Source: Trematomus loennbergii (lineage: Eukaryota; Chordata; Actinopteri; Perciformes; Nototheniidae). Taken from it: a DNA stretch of 64,000 nt. Location of the stretch: contig JAAOOA010000126.1 of NCBI GenBank assembly GCA_012861695.1, positions 476,001-540,000 on the forward strand, given 5' to 3'. Shown here one piece after another: positions 11,410-22,726 of this stretch (position 1 is the stretch's first letter; each line of letters starts with the position of its first letter). The notes under the pieces were generated by a model. That model saw nothing but the letters and a program-made list of their open reading frames with translations, did no database searches and was not told where the DNA came from. A program made the translations under genes and the position numbers.

Positions 11410-11955
11410 ACAGGATCATCTGCCAATACAAGCACTTTTGTTCATGTTTAATCCATAATAAAATATAAAATTATAGTTGGATTTTTTTGTCTTGTTATTG
11501 TTAGCAGAGAAAATGTAATGTTTGTACAACTATATACAATTAATTCTACCATTCTCTGTGGGAACCGGATTAGGGGGGGCTCGAAAATATTTCCAATTAC
11601 ACAAGGGGGGCCTGACTGAAAAGGTTGGGAACCACTGCATTAGCTAGTTAGAATTAGCCAACATGTATAGAAAGCTTTTTGGGGAAGACTTCCCGAATAA
11701 AATAAAATATATAAACAGTCATGTCAGCATTTCATCACTTCCTGTCCCCTGGTCTGGAGGTCAATGGTTTTCTGAATGTTTTTGATTGTTATCCTGAAAT
11801 AAGGTCTGTGGTTAACACAAGCTGAAGAGATTTTAATGTTTTGTTCTACGACAAAAAATACGTCAGTAAATACCCCACTGGTGAATTTAAAAATGGCAGT
11901 TGCTAACACGTGTCTAAATGAGACGACTAAACGTCATCACGACCAACATAAGACA

Positions 11956-12638
11956 CCTTTAGCTTAGCGGTGGTGACGTGAAGTCATGTGACCGTGCTGT
12001 AGTTGCTTTATAGCCCAACATTAGCCGCCTTTAGCTTAGCGGTGGTGACGTGAAGTCATGTGACCGTGCTGTAGTTCCTTTATAGCCCAACATTAGCCAC
12101 CTTTAGCTTAGCGGTGGTGACGTGAAGTCATGTGACCGTGATGTAGTTCCTTTATAGCCCAACATTAGCCACCTTTAGCTTAGCGGTGGTGACGTGAAGT
12201 CATGTGACCGTGCTGTAGTTCCTTTATAGCCCAACATTAGCCACCTTTAGCTTAGCGGTGGTGACGTGAAGTCATGTGACCGTGCTGTAGTTCCTTTATA
12301 GCCCAACATTAGCCACCTTTAGCTTAGCGGTGGTGACGTGAAGTCATGTGACCGTGCTGTAGTTCCTTTATAGCCCAACATTAGCCTCCTTTAGCTTAGC
12401 GGTGGTGACGTGAAGTCATGTGACCGTGCTGTAGTTCCTTTATAGCCCAACATTAGCCACCTTTAGCTTAGCGGTGGTGACGTGAAGTCATGTGACCGTG
12501 CTGTAGTTCCTTTATAGCCCAACATTAGCCTCCTTTAGCTTAGCGGTGGTGACGTGAAGTCATGTGACCGTGCTGTAGTTCCTTTATAGCCCAACATTAG
12601 CCACCTTTAGCTTAGCGGTGGTGACGTGAAGTCATGTG
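11956..12638 (+). repeat. 72-bp minisatellite, array A, about 9.5 copies
   Basis: The unit runs TTAGCCACCTTTAGCTTAGC, GGTGGTGACGTGAAGTCATG, TGACCGTGCTGTAGTTCCTT, TATAGCCCAACA. Each unit carries TGACGTGA (one mismatch from a cyclic-AMP response element) and TCATGTGAC (an E-box of the MITF/TFE/USF type). The same unit forms array B (47443-48897, inverted) and array C (56885-58204). The 220 bp to the left are shared with the flank of array B. Confidence 0.95.
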
Positions 12639-12673
12639 ACAAAAGTAAAATGTCTCCTTAATTATGGAAGATC

Positions 12674-12674
12674 A

Positions 12675-12714
<40 letters not shown>
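12674..12714. repeat. (CA)n microsatellite
   Basis: A short, pure CA run of about 40 bp. Confidence 0.95.
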
Positions 12715-12718
<4 letters not shown>

Positions 12719-13048
12719 ATGTGGTCAGAAGAACAATTTCTCATCTCTTATTTCATTACTCTGTTTAATATTCAAATATGAAGTGTGAAGTCAATGAACT
12801 CACTGCTTGATGCTGTTATTGTCCCTTTGAGGATGAGTTTAAAATGTTCACAGTATTGCTTCAAGTGTTTTTGTGGTCCAGGTAGAAGAGATGAAGATGT
12901 GAAGATAGAGGTGAGACAGCTCACGAGTCCCAAATGTTGAGTTTAAAGTCCTTAACAAGTCTGTTTTTAGCCCTTTAACCAAAGCATTTAACATGTACAA
13001 ATTACAATTTTAATAATTATTCAAAGCAATTACCATAATAACCATTAA

Positions 13049-14193
13049 CCTGTTAAGCCCTGAGCCTGTTTTTCAGGTCTCAGGCTCGAAAATGACATTC
13101 CCAGAACAAGACCATATCTTCCCTTCTAAAAGGGTTAAATTAATAATCTTTATTCTCAAAGTAATGATAAACCTGTGAGTTGGATGTAGAAAAGTCAGAA
13201 TCAATATAGATGTTTTTTATTTTAAAGAAAATTCAGATTTTACATAATAAAAAACTGTAAATTATAGTGTCCGTCCAAAAATTCTTTTTTACTTATAGTG
13301 AAAACTACCCTTGGATGATGGGTTAGTAGACTAAAAGCTTTAGGAATCCAAAGTACAACATATAATAAGTACCCTGTATCAAGATTGATGCAAAACAAGT
13401 GACATTTGACCTTTTTAGAGAGATTTAGCAAAAATAAACCACTTCTGGGGTCATTTGGGTGGATTTTCCATATCTCTGGCCCCCCTTGCTCGATTTTGAT
13501 GGTTGACACCTCTTTCTGACCGTGAGAGCCAATAGAATCGAAGGGGGAGTCCCCACACACACTCATTGTGAAACAAAAAGGTGGGGGCTTTGCGCATGTA
13601 ATTTTGCATTAGAGTGAAGCTACATTCTAGCTCTGACATCTAGAAACGGAATAGCATGGATTATCCGTTTTATTGCTCATGGATTATCAGAAATCATTTC
13701 AAAGGGACACAGACACATTGGATTAACCTATGGATTAACTTCAGCAGCGTTTTTATCATTTTAATGCCATTGAAGACCACTTTGGAGAGACTACAGAGCC
13801 AAGGTAAGAATGTTAGCATTTTTAGCTACCTAGCGTCACCTGTTTTGATGTCTGTTTTTGTTTATAACGTCGCAAATTCGTATAATTCAGTGATAATGAG
13901 GATGCCCATCGATTCTGTGTCACCTCACGATGTGAATCGATCATGGATGTGGAGAAAAGATAAATAATAAGGTTTTGTGAGTGATTGCCCGTGCAGTAAT
14001 CTGTTAGCATTTTTCGCTCGTTGCTAATTCAGAGGCTCAGTGTTAGCATTGTGGGTTTTCTTTTTAAAAAAAAATACCCGTTACATGGATATAAAACATT
14101 CATAGTTTTATTAAATGAACATACCCTCAGACACTGTTTCCTGCAAGATGTTGCGGCAGTGCCCCGGTACCGGGGTCTCTCGGGCTTAACAGG
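13049..14193. mobile_element. TTAA-target transposon, CCTGTTAAGCCC ends, complete copy
   Basis: It runs from CCTGTTAAGCCC to GGGCTTAACAGG, perfect 12-bp inverted ends, flanked by TTAA at 13045-13048 and 14194-14197. A TTAA target duplication is the hallmark of piggyBac/Kolobok-type transposition. At 1,145 bp with only short frames it is non-autonomous. The unoccupied equivalent site is seen near 3632. Related copies lie at 25943-26901 and 28495-29453 (inside the tandem array), 30880-31656 and 36225-41631. Confidence 0.8.
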
Positions 14194-14559
14194 TTAAAAC
14201 CTTATAAATCAGTGTATTAAACTCAAACGGAGCATTTTCTGTCAGAAATTGTCTGTGTTCTACGTCCTGCTTTTCAAAAATATATTTCGAGCACCTTGAG
14301 ATGACAGATAACATTTATTACTATAATTCCTGTCGAAGCTCAAGTCAATAATCAAGTTTATATTTTATTTTACTGAGACAAAAGTCATATTTGTGACTCT
14401 GTGAACCCGTCCATCCTATTGGCTTTTCTCTTTCTTTATCCCAGTGAGAGAAAAATAAAGACACATTTTAAATATCTAAATATAAACCCCAAAATATCCT
14501 TATCACAGTTACGGTTGAATCTAGATTTTTGGGAAAATATGAATGTCTCACATTTTTAT

Positions 14560-14935
14560 TAGGGCTGTCAGTCGATTAAAATATTTAATCGCGATTAATC
14601 GCATGATGTCCATAGTTAATCGCGATTAATCGCAAATTAATCGCACATTTTGTATCTGTTCTAAATGCACCTTAGAGGAATATTTTTCAAGTTTTTAATA
14701 CTCTTATCAACATATGAGTGGACAAATATGCATTATGCAAATGTTTGTTTATTATCATTGGAACAATGGCAAATATTCTCCTGAATATTTTCAATACAAC
14801 AACCTGGAACCTCTCACTCTCTCTTACACTCTCTCCCAACCCTGTCTACTTCTCTGCACTGAGCCAGTTGCTCAAACAGACAAGCCTGTTTACAGTTGTC
14901 GGCGAAATGCTGCTCCTCTGTCTTCATAACAGTCA
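14560..14935 (+). mobile_element. Truncated hAT element (TAGGGCTGTCA end)
   Basis: It starts TAGGGCTGTCAGTCGATTAA followed by the ATCGCGATTAATCGCA motif, as in the complete copy at 34732-35563. The right end is missing. Confidence 0.7.
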
Positions 14936-15783
14936 AAGCATGAGACTGAAGTTCCCACCTAGGGTCAAAATAATTCGCTGTGATGTGCAGTCACACGTTG
15001 GATGCGATGCAAATTATCTAACGCAGCCCGCGTCATGGCCCCCTCAGCACCCCCATCTGCGAGGCTCCACTAGCACTATATTTAGCCAACATTAATTACA
15101 CTGTAATCTGAGTTTTTCAATTTTAATTGTATTGTAATATTATATTTTAACTGTAACTATGTACTATTTTATTGACCTGTACTTTTTTTATGATTGTTTG
15201 TGTGACTAAGATTACTAGATTATGCAATGTTTTTAGTGTTTGTTGATTGTTATGTACCTGCCTCAGGACTGCAGATGGAAATTAGCTATTAGCTGAAATC
15301 TGGCATAAATCGTCTCTTCTCTTTTCTGAGATCCTTGCTTAAATAAATACATAAATAAATATTCAAAAAGCACCAATATTCTATTTAATACATTTCTTTT
15401 TTAAATAATAGTCATTATTATTCATTCGCAGCATTTTCTGTCCTTCTGCGTTAACAGAAACAGCGTTGACGTAATTGCAATTGTTTACGTCATAAAACAA
15501 CTCAGTAGAAAACTGTTATGCATCGGGGAGAAGATGATCACAATGAATAATCCAACATCAACATTTAAAGTCGGTAAAAGATCCAACTGAGTTTGTTTCC
15601 TCAAGTTGCTGAATGTTTTCTAAATGCTGCATGTGTTGTCAAGTTGCTGAAGATGTGTCTTCATGTGTTTTGGCACATTTGTATTTTCATATTTGCATCG
15701 TTTTTGAAGCTGCAGTGTGTTGTGGGTCGTTGTAGCCTGTTTGCACCTGTCAGCCACCTTAACTTTCCCCTCTGCGTTTCGTC
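14936..15783. other. 3' flank of the melatonin receptor
   Basis: No gene is recognised. About 15620-15765 recurs at 34670-34731 plus 35572-35660, where a hAT element interrupts it. The receptor 3'UTR must lie at the right-hand part of this stretch, but I cannot fix its polyadenylation site. Confidence 0.45.
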
Positions 15784-16552
15784 TCAGCAGTGAAACTTGA
15801 AGACGATCATGACAATCCTCTTGTACTCCTTCCTGAAGTTGTGGTTCAGGGCTCCGTAGACGACAGCGTTTAAGCAGCTGTTAAAGTACGCCATGAAGTA
15901 GCTCGCCGTGAACAGCCACTCCGGTATCGCTTCGCCCAAACGGGAGTCCAACGCCACCGCTAATCCGATGAAATTGAGCGGCGCCCAGCAAACGGCGAAG
16001 AGCACGAACACTACGAACATCGTGAGGAAGTTGCGTAAGTCGTGCGGTTTGATCTTCAGTCGCGTGTCCGGCTTCACCCTCCGCCTCACCTGGATGACGA
16101 GGATCCAGATGCACAGGTAGCAGTAGCTCACGATGCTAATGGGCAGAATGAAGTGCACCACCACAACCGTAATGGTGTAAAAAGAGCTTACGGATTGGGC
16201 GAAAGTACAGGAGTAAACGCGCGGGTCGTATTTCAGCGATTCCACAAACCAGTTGGGCGCGATGGCGATAATGGTGAGCGCCCAAACTAGCACCACGTAG
16301 CACATGGTGTTCTGTTGGAGAAGATCTTGTCGTACTTGAGGCTGTGGCAGATGTAGCAGTAGCGGTTGATGGCGATTCCCGTGATGTTGAAGATGGATCC
16401 GATGACGCTGAGGCCCATCAGGAAGCCGCTGATCTGACAGTGGATGTTTCCCGCGATCCAGCCGTCGTTAAAGATGGCAAAGAGGACGAGCGGGTACGGG
16501 TAGATGGCGACGACCAGGTCAGCGAAAGCTAGACTCACCACGAAGGCGTTTC
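15784..16552 (-). CDS. Melatonin receptor, exon 2 (TM2 to C-terminus)
   Basis: On the minus strand, behind a CTTGTCTTGCAG acceptor, the exon completes the Gly-Asn junction typical of melatonin receptors. It then encodes TM2 ([20 protein letters not shown]), the [13 protein letters not shown]3 start, the NRY motif ([16 protein letters not shown]), TM4, [12 protein letters not shown]5, the [17 protein letters not shown] loop, TM6 ([17 protein letters not shown]) and TM7 with NAxxY (NSCLNAVVY). NRY for DRY and NAxxY for NPxxY are family signatures. The protein is a membrane receptor that couples melatonin to Gi. One base is missing in a T run at 16310-16311 (codons after KIFSNR), and restoring frame gives 322 residues in total. 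The tail stops about 15 residues after TM7 at FKFHC, some 30 residues shorter than MT1 (350 aa in human). The usual YCYLRIW reads YCYLCIW. The subtype cannot be fixed by eye: features of Mel1c and Mel1a/b are mixed. Confidence 0.92.
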
Positions 16553-16639
16553 CTGCAAGACAAGAAACAGGATGTGAGTACATCGAATTGATTGATTGGT
16601 TGTTTTGGACATTTCTAAGGTTGTTAAGTCTCGCCAACA

Positions 16640-17498
16640 GTCAGGATGGAGGATCAGGGTCATATGCAATCATTTAAATTGACCGGACTTCTTTCAGTGG
16701 ATTGATATGACCGCACATAGTCCCTTGATTGGAGCGTCCTCCAAGCAACGGTCTGTTGTCCTTAGCAACGGTCTGTTAGCGAGAATTAACAACCTCTCGA
16801 ATGTCCAAATTGACCAATCAGATTTGAGTATTCAACTAAACATTGTATTAAGAGACACATAATCAATAGTTGGAGCATAAATGTAAAGTAAACCCATGTG
16901 TTTGCCTGTAGCTTTGCAGCTAGTGCATATGTACAGATAATATCCTGAGTGGTTGAAGGGAAAAATCAGGTGAGGTTTATAATGGAACAGAGCTCGATAT
17001 TTTCTGGCATTTTTGATAAGATCCAACAAATATAATGACAACTATCTAAGAAAAAAGTGTTGACAGAAAAACTGTAGACAAGGCCAAACACAACAGAATC
17101 AAAACAACAACAGTGAAGATGCCGCTCTGTACAGGATGATAACAAAGAAACTAAAATAGCATCCGACGAAACAGCAGCAGCAGACTAACACCATAAAGCC
17201 AAACTCAACATCACATTTTCCCCCAATTTAACTTTAATAGCATATGGACTCTCCACCGCTCATCACTGCCACTTAAATGCATCACAGGGTAATGAATACA
17301 ACTGTCCCAAACTGCCGATGTAAACATTTAGTCCAATAATCTGCAATCTCACCGCTTCAGACTGCTAATGACGGGCTATATTTCTTCCCCAGTGAGGTAG
17401 TAAACACTGGTTTGAATGCCAGTCACAGTGGTAGGTTTTTGCAGGGTTTAACACTGTATAACATTTACCAAGTTCTCACCCTGCTAATGTGGTATAAA
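16640..17498. other. Melatonin receptor intron, no feature
   Basis: Intronic sequence 5' of exon 2. It contains a small direct repeat (AGCAACGGTCTGTT twice near 16745-16780) and otherwise nothing I recognise. Confidence 0.5.
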
Positions 17499-18627
17499 CA
17501 GGGTTCCTGCAGGTTTCGCCTACTAAAATTTAAGACATTTTAAGACCTTTTTAAGACCACTTTGAATAGAATTTAAGACCTATTTCACGGCAAGAAAGTA
17601 TGAAGGAAAATTGCTATGAAAGAAGAATTACGTCCCATAATTACTTACAAAGTAAATGTAAAGGCATAACAGTACAGCACTGTGTTAGCGTGTTAGACAA
17701 AAAGTGTATGTGTGTGTGTCTGTGTGTGTGTGTGTTAGGGGTGTGCAATTAATCATATTTTAATCGCAATTACGATTTTGGCCTGCCACAATTACGAAAT
17801 GATTTTGCTTTGCTAGGTTGTGACAGTGCACTACAACATATTTGATCTAATTAATTTTAGTCTCATTTATTTGTATTTATCATATTTATACATGTTTAAT
17901 AGCTTGTGGAAGTGCGCTCCAAAATATTTGTTGATCTTGTTTATTGGTATTTATTATTTTGATATTATTTATTTAAATGTATAATTTATTTAATTTATTC
18001 TTGTATTGGTTTTGCAGTTGAATTATAGGTTCAGGGTAATCAACAGTTAAAAGATACTGTTCAAATTATTATTTGTTTTAAATAATTAACACATTAGCAA
18101 AACAAATGCTAATTTATTTTTCAAAAGGTGCAGCGGGCTTCAAACACGTTCCCTCCACTGGTTTCAACCAAGCACTAAATTCGATGTTTTCCAACCAAAT
18201 ACGGTTGAACTTACACTTCCCCATATTTATTTGTAAGTAGATTTGAAGATACATGAGTTTCTGACTGTCGCTAGCTGAAGCTTGCTTGCTAGGTTACTAG
18301 CTGGGTGTTCTCCAATAAGGGGCCGGGGGAAACAAAGTTAGTGATCACTGGTTCCATGTTGATTTATTTCAATACAAATTGTTGGGGGGAACTGAAAGGC
18401 TCTTACCGTACAGGTTACTTTGCAGCCCGGACATTTCCCCCAAAACACATTTAGACGTGATCGCAACACAGAAGTACCTTTCAAATCCCATCATTTTTAA
18501 GACCTTCTAAATCATATTTAAGACCTTTCTTATTTTTTTGGTCATATTTAAGACCTTTTTAAGGCCTTAAATTCAGATTATCAAATTTAAGACTTTTAAG
18601 ACTTTTTAAGACCCCGCGGGAACCCTG
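17499..18627. mobile_element. Non-autonomous transposon, CAGGGTTCC ends
   Basis: It runs from CAGGGTTCCTGCAGG to CCCGCGGGAACCCTG, inverted ends, with many TTTAAGACCTTTTTAAGACC-type subterminal motifs. A further ATTAATCATATTTTAATCGC hAT-like fragment lies inside at about 17738. ATAAA flanks both ends, but I do not see a full 8-bp duplication. Confidence 0.6.
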
Positions 18628-18784
18628 ATAAAGGTCTCACAGACGGGAAATGAAGTGTGATTTAGGCGTTTAATTCATCTGTTCCCACAATTGGAGCTGT
18701 ATTTCTATATTTACTGAGTATTTTAGATAAATGAAGCACAATGAAATCAGGTCTTCAACCTTATAACCGTTTATCGTAGTTTAA

Positions 18785-20094
18785 AGGGCCCCTATTGTGC
18801 AAAATCCACTTCTTCATGTCTCTTCTACATCAACATGTGTCCCCTCTTCTTCACGTCTCTTCTACATCAACATGTGTCCCCTCTTCTTCATGTCTCTTCT
18901 ACATCAACATGTGTCCCCTCTTCTTCATGTCTCTTCTACATCAACATGTGTCCCCTCTTCTTCATGTCTCTTCTACATCAACATGTGTCCCCTCTTCTTC
19001 ACGTCTCTTCTACATCAACATGTGTCCCCTCTTCTTCACGTCTCTTCTACATCAACATGTGTCCCCTCTTCTTCATGTCTCTTCTACATCAACATGTGTC
19101 CCCTCTTCTTCATGTCTCTTCTTCATCAACATGTGTCCCCTCTTCTTCATGTCTCTTCTACATCAACATGTGTCCCCTCTTCTTCATGTCTCTTCTTCAT
19201 CAACATGTGTCCCCTCTTCTTCATGTCTCTTCTTCATCAACATGTGTCCCCTCTGTGTAAAGAGACTCTGAAAGTTTCAGGAACAAAGATTCTCTCTCTT
19301 TCTGTCCTGATCCATTTCTATAAAAACCTGTCTGAAAATGAGCTGATCAGATTTTGGCCACTTTATGATGTCATAAGGTTTGTTTGTCTTGTGTAACCAT
19401 TAGCCAATCAGCAACCAAGGTAACCCCCCCCCCCCCCTTATCACCTGAATCTCCTCCTAGAGCACCAAGAGCCGCGTTCACACCGGAGTACTTTTCACCG
19501 TACTTTTCGCGTTTAGTTCTGTTAGTACCCCTTATATTGCGTTCACACCAAAAAGAGCACTTAATCTCGGGAACTTTTACCCCCATTTTTAGTGCCTGCT
19601 GAGAGATGGTACTCTCCTGGGGGAAAAAAGTGCCCCAGTTCTGATTGACTGGGCGAATTGCAAACCACGCCCCGTAAAACTCTGAAATGTTTTGTAGAGC
19701 CGCCATTTTATTATCTTCGCATTAGCATTATTAGCATTAGCATTCGCCCAGCGCACAAACGCAGAGAGACTAACTTATGGCATCACAAAATAAAACATGG
19801 GAGCGGTGGAGATGAGGAGGTGTCGGCGTTCTGGCGATTTACTCGGAAGGCTTCAGTAGAAGCTGCTATTGTGTTCTTTTAACCAAATCTCTCTCAGAGG
19901 GGCGTGGGGAGGGGCTCCTTATTTTCATCTAAAGTAACAGACAGAGAATCAGCACTTTGGAAACAGGGCTGAAACAGAGGGGATTATGGGTAATGCTGCA
20001 ATGATCTGTTTGGTGTTTCAGCCAATCAGAAACAGGTTCTGTATATATCTGAGACCTGTGATATATTGATGATAAACAGGATAATAGGGGACCT
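18785..20094. mobile_element. TTAA-target transposon carrying an internal minisatellite
   Basis: It runs from AGGGCCCCTATTGTGCAAAA to ATAATAGGGGACCT, flanked by TTAA at 18781-18784 and 20095-20098. It belongs to the AGGGGACCTAT(C/T)ATGC family. The left subterminal region has been amplified into the 37-bp array at 18809-19253. It also contains a GCGTTCACACCGGAGTAC segment at 19473 and a C run at 19427-19437. No transposase. Confidence 0.75.
18809..19253. repeat. 37-bp minisatellite, 12 copies
   Basis: The unit is CTTCTTCATGTCTCTTCTAC followed by ATCAACATGTGTCCCCT. It derives from the subterminal sequence of its host transposon. It produces open frames in all three plus frames, which are artefacts. 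Confidence 0.95.
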
Positions 20095-20371
20095 TTAACC
20101 GGTTAAATGACGAGTGTTTCATCTGAAACAATGCGTCACCTGCAAGCTTATACGGACTGATGACTGAAGTCTAATGACCTTTAAATAAATAATACGTTAT
20201 TAATGTGTGCTTATCAGGTTAATTGCAAGCAGGATTTGTTATGTTTTTATTGTTTAATGCAAGTCGAAGAATGTAAAGGAGTATTTATGCAGACCGAGCC
20301 GACAGTACGCAGCCACGTTGCAGTGAAGTGTTTCTGTATTTTCAGAACAAATAAAGATAAAATCATCTGCT

Positions 20372-20757
20372 TCTGAATGTGGCCAAGACCAGAGAGATGG
20401 TCATTGATGTCAGGAGGAAGAGGACGTCTCCTCCGCCCCTGTGCATTCTGGGAATAGGATGTGGCTCTTGTGGAGGACTTCAAGTACCTGGGAGTACACT
20501 TAGACAACGGACTGAACTGGAGGATCAACACTGACGCTGAGATCCTTCAACGTGTGCAGCAAGATGTTGGAGATCTTCTACCAGTCTGTGGTTGCCAGTG
20601 CTCTCTTCTTTGCTGCTGGGTTTGTTTATGTTTACATTTAGAATTGTTTATTTATACTCTTTTAATTTCTCTTATATGCAATGCCTTGTCTTTAATGCTG
20701 CTGCAACGCAAACATTTCCCAAATTGGGATCAATAAAGTACATCTTATCTTATCTTA
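20372..20757 (+). mobile_element. 3' fragment of a LINE with (ATCTT)n tail
   Basis: The plus frame reads VEDFKYLGVHLDNGLNWRIN, the 'FKYLGVHLD' block of fish non-LTR reverse transcriptases. It then runs into an untranslated end finishing AATTGGGATCAATAAAGTAC and ATCTTATCTTATCTT. The frame is broken and the copy is 5' truncated. A similar tail occurs at 23515-23575. Confidence 0.7.
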
Positions 20758-20758
20758 A

Positions 20759-21631
20759 AGCTCACGTATTATGCTATATTTGAACTATATATTATAGGGC
20801 CATATCTATACAAAACATGTCAATCAATCAATGTTTATTATATATAGGCCAATATCACACATGTTACATTTGTCTCAGTGGACTTCACAGTTTGTACAGA
20901 ATATCAGTATGACAATACGACCCCCTCTGTCCTTAGACCCTCACATCGTACAAGGAAACACTTCCAGAGAGAACCCACAGTTTAAAGGAACATGGGAGAA
21001 ACCTCAGGGAGAGCAACAGAGGAGGGATCCCTCTCCCAGGACGGACAGACATGCAATAGATGCCGTGTTGAAGAGATAATACATTTACAGCGTAGGTAGA
21101 CTGAATGTTTGGAAATGCATGTGTCTATAATAAGAAGATGAATCCACGAGGATGTCAACAATCCTGTGGGAGCCATCAGGGAAGTAGTATGATGAGAGTC
21201 AGGCAGGACCACAGTGACAGGTTCAGCCACGACTCGAAATCCAGGACACAGGACTCAGGATCCAGGACTCAGGATCCAGGACTCAGGATCTAGGACTCAG
21301 GATGCAGGATCCAGGACTCAGGATCCAGGACTCAGGATCCAGGACTCAGGATCCAGGACTCAGGATCCAGGACTCAGGATCCAGGACTCAGGATCCAGGA
21401 CTCAGGATGCAGGATCAAACATATCACTGAAGTGTTTTCCTCAAAATACTCAGCTAAACACTGCCGTGATGAAACGCCATATTAGGTTCCAAACCACATC
21501 AAGCATTATTTCTGAAACAGTATGGAGCTGAAATGCTTTTTCTCTCACGGGTTTACCACAAGGGGAGTACCTTTTTGTATCCTGCTTCTTTACACATAAT
21601 CAAAAAGAGCATTTTGCATAATAGGTGACCT
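20759..21631. mobile_element. TTAA-target transposon with internal 14-bp minisatellite
   Basis: It lies between TTAA 20755-20758 and TTAA 21632-21635, with ends AGCTCACGTATTATGC and GCATAATAGGTGACCT. It landed in the LINE tail just to its left. Inside are a LINE/SINE-like fragment (20820-21090) and the array at 21241-21415. Confidence 0.65.
21241..21415. repeat. 14-bp minisatellite, about 12 copies
   Basis: CCAGGACTCAGGAT is repeated almost perfectly, with two TGCAGGAT variants. Confidence 0.93.
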
Positions 21632-21972
21632 TTAAGTCCCTTCTGTGTCCAAGTGTGCAACGTATGTGTAACAACATTCAGAGCTAATGGCTTCAGATCT
21701 CAGCAACAGTCTGACTCTCAGAGCTGCTGCGGGTCTAAACCCTCCCTTCTTCTGCAGCTGCTGTAATGAATGCGTCTTGGTGGAAAGCGTTTATTCAATT
21801 ACATCTTCACACCCAGAGGAGTGTGTGATGGCAGCGTTATGAACACCTTGTTGTGCTAAACTATGCAGCAGCATTCAGTATTTATCGCCCCCTGAATCCA
21901 TCTTCATTATGAACGAGCCTTATTGTTCTTTATCTGCACGGCAACTACTTCATCTTATTGATGTCTTATGAA

Positions 21973-22718
21973 CAGTGGCGAGCCGTGAGCTTTATACCTA
22001 GGCCCTCTGACCCCCACCCCTTCCCTCGAAAAAAGAAAAAAAAGAGTTATTACGTCACAGCGTATACTTCAGCGGAATATCAAAACAACGGCCCAGGGTG
22101 CAAAACGCACCAATGACAGCGACCCTCTACCACACAGAACAACACCTGTGAACCCAATTTGTGTTCTTTGACATTGAAAATGATATTGCATTGTGTTTGT
22201 TACTTTCGTTGCCGTTGTATATCTTAAATGTAATTTGGCATGCTTTTATTTTGAAGGCGAGTTCACGCTGTTGACAGGAAGTTGTTGTTGCTATGGAAAC
22301 AAGAACAGTTTCACAGTGGGCAGAACTTGTCATAATGTCCGCAATAATAAAACCCACATTTAGAGGGAAGATATGATTGGTCAATTGTACTGTCATTTGA
22401 CATTACTCTCTCGTTCAGTTACTATAGCGGGCCCTCTGTGAATCGCAGAGAGGGCCAGGCGAGCTTCTTTCATGTAACCCCTACATTCAAACAGAGAATG
22501 AACAGGCAGATTCGAAGGATTTATTTATTTGGATGTTATTTTAAATACAATTAAATCAAGTTTTTTTTCGGTAAAACTAATGAAAAATATAACAAAATAA
22601 TATGAAAAAAATATATATTTAAAAAAAATATTATTTTTTTTAATGTTTTTAAATATTATTTTTTGGAATATCTTAGGCCCTCACAGAGGGCATAGAGGGC
22701 CCTGACGGCTCGCCACTG
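21973..22718 (+). mobile_element. hAT-type non-autonomous element, CAGTGGCGAGCCGT ends
   Basis: The ends CAGTGGCGAGCCGT and ACGGCTCGCCACTG are inverted and flanked by the 8-bp duplication CTTATGAA (21965-21972 and 22719-22726), the hAT signature. 746 bp, no transposase. Other copies are at 59442-60164 and 62756-63335. Confidence 0.85.
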
Positions 22719-22726
22719 CTTATGAA

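Noticed and set aside
18795..19396. Three overlapping plus-strand frames reading LLHQHVSPLLHVSSTSTC
   Set aside because: 37-bp minisatellite cycling through all three frames; an artefact.
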